Source: Pelagibius sp040217155 (GTDB lineage: Bacteria; Pseudomonadota; Alphaproteobacteria; Kiloniellales; Kiloniellaceae). From it: a stretch of 64,000 nt of DNA. Under the pieces are notes generated by a model, which had not been told where the DNA came from, searched no databases, and worked only from the letters and a program-made list of their open reading frames with translations. Within the stretch, counting starts at the first letter, position 1. Every line of letters begins with the position of its first letter. Below are positions 38,184-46,421 of this stretch, one piece after another. A program made the translations under genes and the position numbers. The DNA lies in contig JAVJNS010000029.1 in assembly GCA_040217155.1 (NCBI GenBank), positions 124,001-188,000 of the forward strand. Reading direction: 5' to 3'.

Positions 38184-39598
38184 GAAGGCCAGCGCGGCGG
38201 ATGACTGCCCAGGGGCACCGCGGGCTGCGCCCAGCGGGCCGGTGTCGCCGACATCTGTGCCGCGTGCCGGACGGCCGCGAGGCGCCCGAATGCGGAGTCG
38301 CTCTGCTCCAGAAAAAGGCCGATGGCCGCCGCATCGGGTGCCGCACAGGCCGGTCCGCCGGCAATGCGTCCGAGACCCTGGAGCCAGCGGCCGCTGCGCG
38401 CCAGGGAGACCCGCACATGCCAACTGCCCCCCTCTTCGGCGCGGCGCTTCAGGGCGGCGATGGCGCCCAGTGCCATGAGATAGCCCGACGCATGGTCAAG
38501 CGCCTGGCAGGGCAGTTCCTTGGGGCCTACGATGCCGAAGGCTTCCGCTTCGGCGTGATTGATGCCGCTGGCGGTCTGCACCAGGGAGTCGAAGCCACGC
38601 CGCTCGGCCCAGGGGCCGGCATAGCCATAGGCCGAGAGCGAGACGTAGACGATGCCGGGACGCCGTGCCGCGGCCTGACTGGGCGAGAAGCCAAGTCCAG
38701 CGATAGCGCCGGGCCGATAGCCCTGCACGAAGACGTCGGCGTCGCTCAGCAGGGCATTCAGAGTCTCATGGCCCTCAGCTTCCTCAAGGTCGAGGTGAGC
38801 GGAAAACTTACCGCGCCCGGTGTCGATCACCAGGGGCGCTATAAAAGGCAGGCGGGGGGAGGCGATGCGCAGCACTTCGGCGCCGTGCGCCGCCAGGGTC
38901 CGGCCGCAGACGGGCCCGGCGATGATGCGGGTCAGGTCGAGCACGCGCAGCCCCTCCAGGGGCCGGGCCGCCGGGGTCAGCGGCCGCGGCGGCGCGTCGC
39001 CGATGCGCTCCAGGGCGACCAGCGGCTGTTCCGCCAAGGCGGCGCCCTGCGGCGTCGCCAGCCAGTCCTCCGGACCGCGCATCATGGTGGCGACCAGGCC
39101 GCGCTCGGCCACCGCGTCCTCGAACACGTCGGCCTGCCAGCCGTCGAGGGCGGCCTGCACCGCCTCGCGCGCGTCGGCGCAGCCCAGCAGATCGAGGATG
39201 CCGTCGTGGTGGTGGGGGAAATTGGTGTGAATACGGACCCAGCGCCCGTCGCCGCAGCGATAGGTACCGGCGATGGCGTCCCAGAGGCGGGCCGAAGGCT
39301 TGCCGTCCACCTGGTAAAGACGCTCGCTGCGGTACTCCAGCGCGGCGTGCTGCATATCGACGGCAATCTCCTGCGGCCCGCCGCCGCGCAGCCGCCACAG
39401 TTCGGCCGCCGCCGTGGCGGCCGCGGCGATGGTCGCCTGCGCCACCGTTCCGACGGCGAAGGAGGAGGGCAGCACCGGCTCGCGGCCGGTCAGCGTCACG
39501 GCCTCCGCCAGAGCCGGGCGCAGCGCGACGCCGGCCAAGAGGTCCCTCAGGACATCGCGCGGCGCCGGCGGCGGACCCTCTGGAAAGCTGCCGCTCAT
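38180..39598 (-). CDS. CoA transferase, family III (CaiB/BaiF), permuted-looking
   Basis: Class III CoA transferase homologue (472 aa). The usual N-terminal block LEGLRVLDLTRIIAGPVCGR appears only at about residue 220, followed by the catalytic-Asp region QALDHASGYLMALG near 390. The first 200 residues instead look like the C-terminal part of the family (ELWRLRGGGPQEIAVDM, then GTYRCGDGRWVRIHTN). So the order seems permuted or the protein is a half-degenerate didomain. ATG 39598 has GAGG at 7 nt. Substrate unknown. Confidence 0.85.
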   Translation of the reverse strand: MSGSFPEGPPPAPRDVLRDLLAGVALRPALAEAVTLTGREPVLPSSFAVGTVAQATIAAAATAAAELWRLRGGGPQEIAVDMQHAALEYRSERLYQVDGKPSARLWDAIAGTYRCGDGRWVRIHTNFPHHHDGILDLLGCADAREAVQAALDGWQADVFEDAVAERGLVATMMRGPEDWLATPQGAALAEQPLVALERIGDAPPRPLTPAARPLEGLRVLDLTRIIAGPVCGRTLAAHGAEVLRIASPRLPFIAPLVIDTGRGKFSAHLDLEEAEGHETLNALLSDADVFVQGYRPGAIAGLGFSPSQAAARRPGIVYVSLSAYGYAGPWAERRGFDSLVQTASGINHAEAEAFGIVGPKELPCQALDHASGYLMALGAIAALKRRAEEGGSWHVRVSLARSGRWLQGLGRIAGGPACAAPDAAAIGLFLEQSDSAFGRLAAVRHAAQMSATPARWAQPAVPLGSHPPRWPS

Positions 39599-39936
39599 GT
39601 CGTTTCCTCTTCTCGCGCCTGAAACTTTCTGCGCCGGTTTTTTGCCGGCGTCGTGGGACGGAGATCCCCGTGCCGATGCGACCGTCCAGCAGTCTAGTCT
39701 TTCGGGACAACGCCCATAAACGGTAAATTTCGGCTGCCTTGCTACCTTAGGCATACTAGTCAAGGCAGCCGCCTTGACCGCCGCCGCCGCCTTGCGATCT
39801 AATCGAGGCCATACCAATCGGCGAGATCCGGACTCTCGTGACCGCGGCCACTGCGTTCACCTGTCCTGTCAACACTGCGCCGAAATCGACTGCGGCGGCC
39901 AGTTGGGCGTTGCTATCAGCACGAAAGGGGGCAGCA
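39599..39936. other. Divergent intergenic region between CoA transferase and TRAP operon
   Basis: 338 nt without a credible gene. It contains a three-arm inverted-repeat cluster at 39732-39777 (listed separately) and must hold the promoters for both directions. The frame open from 39838 into the TRAP gene lacks a signal peptide at its start and is not used as the start. Confidence 0.5.
39732..39777. promoter_or_regulatory. Three-arm inverted repeat upstream of the TRAP operon
   Basis: GGCTGCCTTG (39732-39741) is the exact complement of CAAGGCAGCC (39761-39770). The middle arm can instead pair with the following segment: TCAAGGC (39760-39766) with GCCTTGA (39771-39777). The two pairings exclude each other. 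It may be a regulator-binding site with repeated half-sites or a leader that switches structure. Located 160-205 nt before the dctP-like start. Confidence 0.5.
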
Positions 39937-40944
39937 ATGAAAGCCACGAGACGGAGTTTATTTGGATTGATGACGGCGGCGCTCGCCGCCGGCTTTGTGT
40001 TGTCGGGCGCGCAGGCGGCAGAAGAATGGCGTATGGCCCACAAGATGCCGCCGGACAGCCCTGAAGGGAAGGTGTTCCAGCGCTTCGCCGATCTGACGGA
40101 GGACTACAGCGGCGGTGAACTGAAGATCAAGGTCTATCCGAACGAACAGCTTGGCAAGACCGAAGCCACGATGGAGCAGTTGAAGCTCGGCACCGTGCAG
40201 CTCTATGCCGAGGGCTCCACCTACATGAAGAAGTGGGTGCCGGACATTACCTGGATCAGTGCCGCCTTTCTCTTCGATGACCGCGAGCACTGGGTGCGTT
40301 TCATGAACACCGACATGGTCAAGGACTGGTTCGCCAAGGCGTCCAGCCAGGCCGGTGTCGGCGTGCTCGGCGATCCGACGGCCATTATCCGCGGTCCCTA
40401 CCGCGTCATGGTCACCAATACCGACGTCAAGAACTACGACGACCTTCAGGGTGTGAAGCTGCGCATGCATCCTAACAAGATGGCTATTGCGACCTGGACT
40501 CATCTCGGCGCCGACGTGAAGACGCTGGCTTGGACCGATGTCTATCAGGCGATCGACAAGAACATCGTGAATGCGGTGAACAGCCCCATCGCCCTGGTGG
40601 AGAGCATGCGTTTCTACGAGGTGGCGCCGCACATCGTTCGGCACGACGAATACTATCAGTCGATCGGCTTCATGGTGAACCAGAAGGCCTACGACGAGCT
40701 GTCGGACAACCTGAAGGACGCCTTGAACCGCGCCTATGCCGACGCCGGCGCCTACAGCCACGAAATCATGGGCAAGACAGCCGACGAATCGATCCGGCGC
40801 ATGAAGGCACAGGGCGTCACCTTCGTCGAGATCGACCGGGCGCCGCTGGTCCAGTCGATGGTCAAGTTCTACCAGAACCTGGAAGAGCAGGGCGAGCTGC
40901 CCGAAGGCTTCCTGGCGATGGTCGAAAAAACCCGCGAGAACTGA
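39937..40944 (+). CDS. TRAP transporter substrate-binding protein (DctP family)
   Basis: Periplasmic solute-binding subunit (335 aa) of a tripartite ATP-independent transporter, usually for C4 or other organic acids. The signal peptide begins MKATRRSLFGLMTAALAAGF with a likely cut at AQA. Family blocks: HKMPPDSPEGKVFQRFADL, YPNEQLGKTEATMEQLKLG, and the central KLRMHPNKM region with the Arg used to bind carboxylates. ATG 39937 is chosen for the signal peptide. First of P-Q-M. Confidence 0.92.
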   Translation: MKATRRSLFGLMTAALAAGFVLSGAQAAEEWRMAHKMPPDSPEGKVFQRFADLTEDYSGGELKIKVYPNEQLGKTEATMEQLKLGTVQLYAEGSTYMKKWVPDITWISAAFLFDDREHWVRFMNTDMVKDWFAKASSQAGVGVLGDPTAIIRGPYRVMVTNTDVKNYDDLQGVKLRMHPNKMAIATWTHLGADVKTLAWTDVYQAIDKNIVNAVNSPIALVESMRFYEVAPHIVRHDEYYQSIGFMVNQKAYDELSDNLKDALNRAYADAGAYSHEIMGKTADESIRRMKAQGVTFVEIDRAPLVQSMVKFYQNLEEQGELPEGFLAMVEKTREN

Positions 40945-40963
40945 GCCGGAGGTGCTGAGCGGC

Positions 40964-41527
40964 ATGGGAAGTCCTCCCGCCGGCGGATCGCCCGGCGGAG
41001 CAGAACGGATTGTTGTCCGCTTGGACGAGGCGCTCGAGAAACTCGGGCGCCTCTTCCTCGTCATTGCGAACCTCTGTCTGCTCCTCATGCTGATCGGCAC
41101 CGCGGCGACCATCCTGCTGCGCCCCATCAACCTGTCCTACTATTGGATCTGGCCCTGGACGATGCAGTTCTTCGTCTGGATGTCGTTCTTCGGTTTCTAT
41201 GCCGTCTACCGCTTTCGCAAGGACATCGCCGTCGACTTCGTGGCCTTGCGGCTCGGCCGTGGCGCCATGGTGGCGACCCGCTACTTCGCCGCCCTCGTCA
41301 CCCTGGCGGTGGTCGGACTGATCCTGTGGCAGATGCCGACCATCATCGAATCCCAGGTCGGGGTGATCGATGCCGTGGTCACCCCCTGGGGCGAGCTGGA
41401 GCGCTACACTCTCTCGATTCCCCTGGGCCTGTCCTGCCTGCTGATTTTCATCAACGCGCTGCTCGACCTGGCCAAGGCCGCCCTCGGCTGGCCGGAGCCG
41501 CACGAGTTGCCGGCCGGCGACAGTTAG
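40964..41527 (+). CDS. TRAP transporter small permease (DctQ family)
   Basis: Small membrane subunit (187 aa) with four hydrophobic segments (LFLVIANLCLLLMLIGTAAT, MQFFVWMSFFGFYAVY, YFAALVTLAVVGLILW, LSIPLGLSCLLIFINALL) and the typical FRKDIAVDF loop. ATG at 40964 follows GGAGG by about 11 nt; a GTG at 40952 sits directly against that site and is less likely. Works with the large DctM permease encoded 12 nt downstream. Confidence 0.9.
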   Translation: MGSPPAGGSPGGAERIVVRLDEALEKLGRLFLVIANLCLLLMLIGTAATILLRPINLSYYWIWPWTMQFFVWMSFFGFYAVYRFRKDIAVDFVALRLGRGAMVATRYFAALVTLAVVGLILWQMPTIIESQVGVIDAVVTPWGELERYTLSIPLGLSCLLIFINALLDLAKAALGWPEPHELPAGDS

Positions 41528-41539
41528 GGCACTTCTGTT

Positions 41540-42841
41540 ATGGCGATTGTTCTTTTCGTTGCCTTCATCGCCCTCATCCTGCTGCGGGTGCCGATCTCCA
41601 TGGCGATCGGCGCGGCCGTGCTGCTGGCCTTCGCGACCTCCGATTTCTCCGATGCCCTCTACATCGTGCCGCAGCAGATTCTCGAGGGGGTCAACAAGCC
41701 CTCCCTGGCCGCGGTGCCCTTCTTCATCATGGCCGGCAACCTGATGAACGTGGTCGGTATGACCGACCGCATTTTCAACTTCGCCAATGCCCTGGTCGGG
41801 CACTTCAAGGCCGGCCTGGCCCAGGTCAACGTGCTCTCCTCGATGATCTTCGCCGGGGTCTCCGGCGCCGCGGTGGCGGACTGCGCCGGGCTCGGTACCA
41901 TCGAGATCAAGGCGATGAAGGAGCGTGGCTACAAACCCGAGTTCGCCGCCGCCGTCACCGTCTGCTCTGCGGTGGTCGGTCCGATCATCCCGCCTTCCAT
42001 CGGCCTCGTCGTTTATGCCTTCCTGGCGCAGCAGTCGATCGAGCGCATGTTCCTGGCCGGATTGGTGCCGGGAATCATCGTCGGCCTGGCGCTGATGGCC
42101 TTCAACCGCATGCTGGCGATCCGCCACGACTTCCCGACCCAACCGCGCGCCGACCGGCATACCGTGCTGCATACCGGGCGCGACGGTATTCTGGCCCTGG
42201 TGGCGCCGGGCATCATTCTGGGCTCGATCCTCGGCGGCTTCGTCACCGCGACCGAGGCCGGGGTACTGGCCTGCCTCTACACGCTGCTGCTGGGCGCCGC
42301 CTACCGCAGCCTCACCTGGGCGAGGCTCTGGCAGGCCCTGACTGACACCATGATGATGACCGCGGTGATCATGATCATCATCGGTTTCTCCATCGCCATG
42401 GGCTGGCTGCTGGCCATAGAGCAGGTTCCGCAACTGCTCGGCGACGCGATCTTTTCGGTGACCGAGAGCCGCGCCGTCTTCCTCGCCCTGATGATCGTCT
42501 TCGTGCTGCTCATCGGCTGCGTGGTCGAGGGTGTGCCGGCCAAGCTGATGCTGGTGCCGATGCTGCTGCCGGTGGTCGACAGCTTCGGCGTCGACCGCGT
42601 GCACTTCGGAATCGTTCTGCAATTGGCGCTGCTGATCGGCATCGCCACGCCGCCCATGGGCATCGGCCTCTACATCATGGTCGAGGTCGGCAAGGTGCCC
42701 TTCGAGAAGGTCACCATGGCGGTGCTGCCCTTCCTCATTCCCCTGATCGTGGTGCTGATCCTGATCACCTACGTGCCGGCGCTGACCCTCTGGCTGCCCG
42801 ATCTGGTGCTCGGCCCCGACAAGCAAATTCTGCTGAATTGA
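41540..42841 (+). CDS. TRAP transporter large permease (DctM family)
   Basis: Large membrane subunit (433 aa) with about 12 hydrophobic segments. Seen: PFFIMAGNLMNVVGMTDRIF, the SGAAVADCAGLGTI discontinuous-helix motif near residue 115, SAVVGPIIPPSIGLVVY near 150, and IATPPMGIGLYI near 375. These are hallmarks of DctM/YiaN. It couples sodium or proton flow to uptake of the acid delivered by the P subunit. Ends 11 nt before the convergent RraA-like gene. Confidence 0.94.
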   Translation: MAIVLFVAFIALILLRVPISMAIGAAVLLAFATSDFSDALYIVPQQILEGVNKPSLAAVPFFIMAGNLMNVVGMTDRIFNFANALVGHFKAGLAQVNVLSSMIFAGVSGAAVADCAGLGTIEIKAMKERGYKPEFAAAVTVCSAVVGPIIPPSIGLVVYAFLAQQSIERMFLAGLVPGIIVGLALMAFNRMLAIRHDFPTQPRADRHTVLHTGRDGILALVAPGIILGSILGGFVTATEAGVLACLYTLLLGAAYRSLTWARLWQALTDTMMMTAVIMIIIGFSIAMGWLLAIEQVPQLLGDAIFSVTESRAVFLALMIVFVLLIGCVVEGVPAKLMLVPMLLPVVDSFGVDRVHFGIVLQLALLIGIATPPMGIGLYIMVEVGKVPFEKVTMAVLPFLIPLIVVLILITYVPALTLWLPDLVLGPDKQILLN

Positions 42842-42852
42842 GAACGCTACCC

Positions 42853-43515
42853 CTATTGCTTGGCCAGAACCATGGCGCTGGCGCCGGTCCGTTCGCCGAG
42901 TTTCTCGCCGGCCAGCAAGCGCTTGTGGCCCTCCATCTCGCCGGCCTGCTTGCCGAGCGCCCAGTCGATGTCGGCCCCGGCTTCGTCCGGCGGCATGACC
43001 AGGGCGCCGCTGAAATCGGCCAGCACCACGTCGCCGGGGATGACCACCGCGCCGCCGCAGCTAACCGGCACGTTGAAGCTGCCGCCGATGTCGTAGAGCC
43101 GCGTGGTGATCGGCGCGGCGCCGCGGCACCAGACCGGCAGGTCGAGATCCTCGATCTCCGGCACGTCGGTGCAGGGCCCGTCGATGACCACGCCGCTGCA
43201 GCCGCTGGCCTTGATCGCCGCAGCCACGCCGCCGCCGAGACAGGCGTGCTTGTGGTCGCCGAGACGATCGATGACCAGCACGTCGCCGGGGCGCAGGAAC
43301 TGTATGATGTGGTGCAGCAGCGTCGAGTCCTGGCCGGGCAGGGCGAGGGTGACGGCGGTGCCGGCGACGCGCCGGCCGGGCAGGATGCATTGGATGGCCT
43401 TGTCGACGAAACCCATGTGGCGCCTGTGGCCGATGGTGGCGGTCTCGGCGCGGCTGGCCTTGTCCTGAAGGGAAGCGTCGATCTGCGCCGGCATCGGCCG
43501 GGTCGTGTAGGTCAT
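42853..43515 (-). CDS. RraA/HMG-aldolase-like protein
   Basis: RraA-like fold (220 aa), annotated in other genomes variously as demethylmenaquinone methyltransferase, RraA, or 4-hydroxy-4-methyl-2-oxoglutarate aldolase. The metal-binding core is present: GDHKHACLGGGVAAAIKASG, VVIDGPCTDVPEI (DGxxxD) and FNVPVSCGGAVVIPGDVV. With a TRAP carboxylate importer beside it, an aldolase or oxaloacetate decarboxylase role is more likely than RNase E inhibition. ATG 43515 has GGAGA upstream. Confidence 0.84.
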   Translation of the reverse strand: MTYTTRPMPAQIDASLQDKASRAETATIGHRRHMGFVDKAIQCILPGRRVAGTAVTLALPGQDSTLLHHIIQFLRPGDVLVIDRLGDHKHACLGGGVAAAIKASGCSGVVIDGPCTDVPEIEDLDLPVWCRGAAPITTRLYDIGGSFNVPVSCGGAVVIPGDVVLADFSGALVMPPDEAGADIDWALGKQAGEMEGHKRLLAGEKLGERTGASAMVLAKQ

Positions 43516-43616
43516 CGGTTCTGTCTCCGGACTTGCGTTGTGCCTTATGTTCTTCATAGCGGCTGTGGCGCGCAATTGCACGGTGAACGGCGGAATAGAC
43601 TCAAAGGGAGCGGGTT

Positions 43617-45209
43617 GTGAACGAAAACGTTGAGCAGTGGCGGGTCGGCAAGCAGGCCGTGACCTCCAAGCATGGCGCGGTGGCGTCGCAGCACTGGCTG
43701 GCGGCGAAGGCCGGGGCGGCGATGCTGGCCGAGGGCGGCAACGCGGTGGATGCCGCCGTCGCCTGCGCCATGGCGCTCAATGTCGTGGAGCCGTGGATGT
43801 GCGGCCTCGGCGGCAGCGGCTTCCTGCTGGTGTGGCTGGCCAGTGAAAAGCGCGCGCGGGTGGTGAACTTTCAGGGCATGCTGCCCCGGGCCATCGATTC
43901 CGCCGACTATCCGCTCGACCCGGCGGAGCCGGTCTCGCTCATGGGCTATCCGGGGGTGAGGGACCAGGCCAATGTGCGCGGCTACGGGTCGATCACCGTG
44001 CCCGGTGCCGTGGCGGGGCTCGGCCATACGCTGGAGCGCTATGGAAAGTTGCCCTGGGCACGGGTCATGGACCCGGCGGTCCGCCTCGCCGAGCGCGGCC
44101 TGCCGGTCGACTGGCACGCGACCCTGCAGGTCGGCCTCGCCATGGATCTGCTGCGCCGCGACCCGGCGGCCGGCGAGATCTACCTGCCGGGCGGGGTGCC
44201 GCCCCAGCCGGAGACCTACCGTCCCGCCCCGGCTTTGACGGCGACGCTGAAGACTCTGGCGGCGCAAGGGCCGCGCTCCTTCTATGAAGGGGATCTGGCC
44301 GAAACCATAGCCGCCGACCTGCAGGCCGGCGGATCGCGCATCGGCGGCAGCGATCTGGCGGCCTACCAGGTCGAAGAACTTGAGCCCTTGAGCGGCCGCC
44401 ACCGGGGCTGCGACGTGCACACCGCCGGCGAGACCTCCGGCGGCGTCCGGCTGCTCGACATGTTGAAATATGTCGAAGCGAAGCTGCAGCCCGGCGGGGA
44501 CGTCGGCCCCGAGACCTGGATCGCCTATGCCCGCGGCCTCGACGCGGCCTTCGAGACTCACAAGCGCAAGGTCGGGCTCGACCAGCAGGGCGGCTGCACC
44601 TCGCACATGAGCGCGGTCGACGCCGAGGGCAACATGGTGGCCCTGACCTACACCCTGTTGAATCGCTTCGGCAGCGGCGTGGTGCTGCCGCGGAGCGGCC
44701 TCCTGATGAACAACTCGGTCTCCTACTTCGATCCGAGGCCCGGCAACCCAGTCTCCCTGGGCGGCGGCAGGCGCATCAACTCGTCCAACATGTGCCCGAC
44801 CATCGCCACGCGCGACGGCGCGGCGCTGTTCGCCGTCGGGGCTTCCGGCGCCAACCACATCGTGCCCTGCACGGCGCAGCTGACGGCGCTGCTGCTCGAC
44901 TACGGCCTCGGTCTGGAAGACGCTTTCCACAGGCCGCGTATCGACGCCTCGGCGCGCGGTTCGATCCGCGCCGACCCGGCCCTGGGCGCGGCGGCATTGT
45001 CTGAACTGAGGAAAGTCTTCGAAGTCGAGGTGGCGCAGCTTCTGGTCTTCCCCAAGCTGTACTCCTGCCCGTCGGGCGTGGCGCGCGATCCGCAAGCGGG
45101 AACCTGCTGGGGAATCTCCGATATCTCCTCGCCGGTCGCCGGCGCGGCGACCCCGGCGCCCTTCGATCTCGGCGAGGACGGCGTGAAAGCCGATCAGCCG
45201 CGTGCCTGA
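43617..45209 (+). CDS. Gamma-glutamyltransferase family protein
   Basis: Ntn-hydrolase (530 aa) that self-cleaves to expose a catalytic Thr. The processing site is QGGCTSHMSAVD (Thr at about residue 328), followed by NNSVSYFDP and the GGRRINSSNMCPTI region. No signal peptide is visible, so unlike classical periplasmic GGT it may be cytoplasmic and act on a gamma-glutamyl or cyclic amide substrate. GTG at 43617 has GGGAG 6 nt upstream. Confidence 0.9.
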   Translation: MNENVEQWRVGKQAVTSKHGAVASQHWLAAKAGAAMLAEGGNAVDAAVACAMALNVVEPWMCGLGGSGFLLVWLASEKRARVVNFQGMLPRAIDSADYPLDPAEPVSLMGYPGVRDQANVRGYGSITVPGAVAGLGHTLERYGKLPWARVMDPAVRLAERGLPVDWHATLQVGLAMDLLRRDPAAGEIYLPGGVPPQPETYRPAPALTATLKTLAAQGPRSFYEGDLAETIAADLQAGGSRIGGSDLAAYQVEELEPLSGRHRGCDVHTAGETSGGVRLLDMLKYVEAKLQPGGDVGPETWIAYARGLDAAFETHKRKVGLDQQGGCTSHMSAVDAEGNMVALTYTLLNRFGSGVVLPRSGLLMNNSVSYFDPRPGNPVSLGGGRRINSSNMCPTIATRDGAALFAVGASGANHIVPCTAQLTALLLDYGLGLEDAFHRPRIDASARGSIRADPALGAAALSELRKVFEVEVAQLLVFPKLYSCPSGVARDPQAGTCWGISDISSPVAGAATPAPFDLGEDGVKADQPRA

Positions 45210-45248
45210 ACCGCGGCAGCCATAGCGACGAAGAAAGTCTGCCATGAC

Positions 45249-46310
45249 ATGCTGACTCGGAAGTCGAACACGACGAGATCCGGCCACGGCCCTTTGGTGC
45301 GCTGGTTGCTTCCCGCGCTGGGCGCGGCTCTGGCTGTGACCTTCCTGTTCTGGCTTTACCGGGATCTCGATCTCGCGCGCCTGGGCTCCGCCATGGCCGG
45401 CGCCACGCCCTATTGGCTTCCGGTTCTGGCTGGCACGATCCTCCTCGAACAGTTTGTCCGTGGCTGGAAATGGCGGCAGATTCTGTTCGACCTGAAGCCG
45501 ATTTCGAGCGCCAGGCTTTTCGGCGCGATCCTGGCGGGCTACGGCGTCGCGACACTCGTTCCCCTGGGCATCAGCCCCCTTGTGCGGTCGTGGCTGATCG
45601 CGCGGTTGGAGGGCCTGCGCTGGGCCTGCGTTCTGACGACGTCGGCGATCGAGCGTTTCCTGGACGGGATCGTGTTCGCGCTCTTTGCCGCCGCCGTCGC
45701 GGCTTTTGGACAGATACCCAACGTCGGAGGCGATCTCAGGACCGGCCTGGTCGCTGCGGGCGGCTTGAACTTAGTTCTGTTTTCCGTACTGCTCTATCTG
45801 CTGTTCGTCGGCCGCTCGCCGCTCAGTCGCGACGAGGCGCGAGTAAGCCGCTGCCTCGACTGGTTGGAAGCCAGGGCGCGCGGACGCTTCAACGGGCTGC
45901 GCGGGGCCATCCGCCAAGGCATCGTCTGGCCGCGCAGTCGATTGCGCCAGCTTGGCGCGGTGCTGGCCAGCGTCATCATGAAGCTCATTGCGGTGACGCA
46001 CTTTCTGTGGGCGGGCTTGGCGGTCGGCGTCGTCCTCGCGCCGTTCGATTACATCTTCCTGATGGTTTTTGCCGGCTTCGCTCTAGTGCTTGCCCGCTTC
46101 GTGCGGGTGCCGGGCGGTTTCGTCATCGGATCCGGTTTCGCACTGAAGCTGCTCGGCGTTCCCGACGCCGAGGCGCTGGTCATGGTGTTGCTCGTACAGG
46201 CTTTCTCAACGGTTCTGGTGGTCGGCCTTGGCCTGCAGTTTCTCTGGTGGAGCGGTATCGACATTCGCGAAGCGCGCCGTGCCGAGGCGGAGGTCGATCC
46301 CAGGTTCTGA
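45249..46310 (+). CDS. Flippase-like membrane protein (LPG synthase TM / UPF0104 family)
   Basis: Polytopic protein (353 aa) with about eight hydrophobic segments, resembling the lysylphosphatidylglycerol synthase transmembrane region (AglD/UPF0104). Family features: VRGWKWRQIL near residue 70, GYGVATLVPLG-SPLVRSW near 100, and SAIERFLDGIVFAL near 130. It lacks the cytosolic transferase domain of MprF, so it may be a lipid or lipid-glycan flippase. Stand-alone gene; the role in this organism is unknown. Confidence 0.8.
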   Translation: MLTRKSNTTRSGHGPLVRWLLPALGAALAVTFLFWLYRDLDLARLGSAMAGATPYWLPVLAGTILLEQFVRGWKWRQILFDLKPISSARLFGAILAGYGVATLVPLGISPLVRSWLIARLEGLRWACVLTTSAIERFLDGIVFALFAAAVAAFGQIPNVGGDLRTGLVAAGGLNLVLFSVLLYLLFVGRSPLSRDEARVSRCLDWLEARARGRFNGLRGAIRQGIVWPRSRLRQLGAVLASVIMKLIAVTHFLWAGLAVGVVLAPFDYIFLMVFAGFALVLARFVRVPGGFVIGSGFALKLLGVPDAEALVMVLLVQAFSTVLVVGLGLQFLWWSGIDIREARRAEAEVDPRF

Positions 46311-46421
46311 TTTTGCGGAAGCCTTCGGCGATGGAACGCGTCCGACTCTCTTCCACTTTCATCTGGTCTGCGCCCGGCGAAGGCGGAACACACTTCGGGC
46401 GAAGGCCGGGGCCGCGGCCGG

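Noticed and set aside
40862..42826. Long open minus-strand frame (654 codons) opposite dctQ/dctM
   Set aside because: Mirror of high-GC membrane-protein codons (His/Asp/Gly/Gln-rich); no motif, no ribosome site.
42853..43515. RNase E inhibitor RraA or menaquinone methyltransferase
   Set aside because: The metal-binding aldolase-type core is intact and the gene sits beside a carboxylate transporter; methyltransferase motifs are absent.
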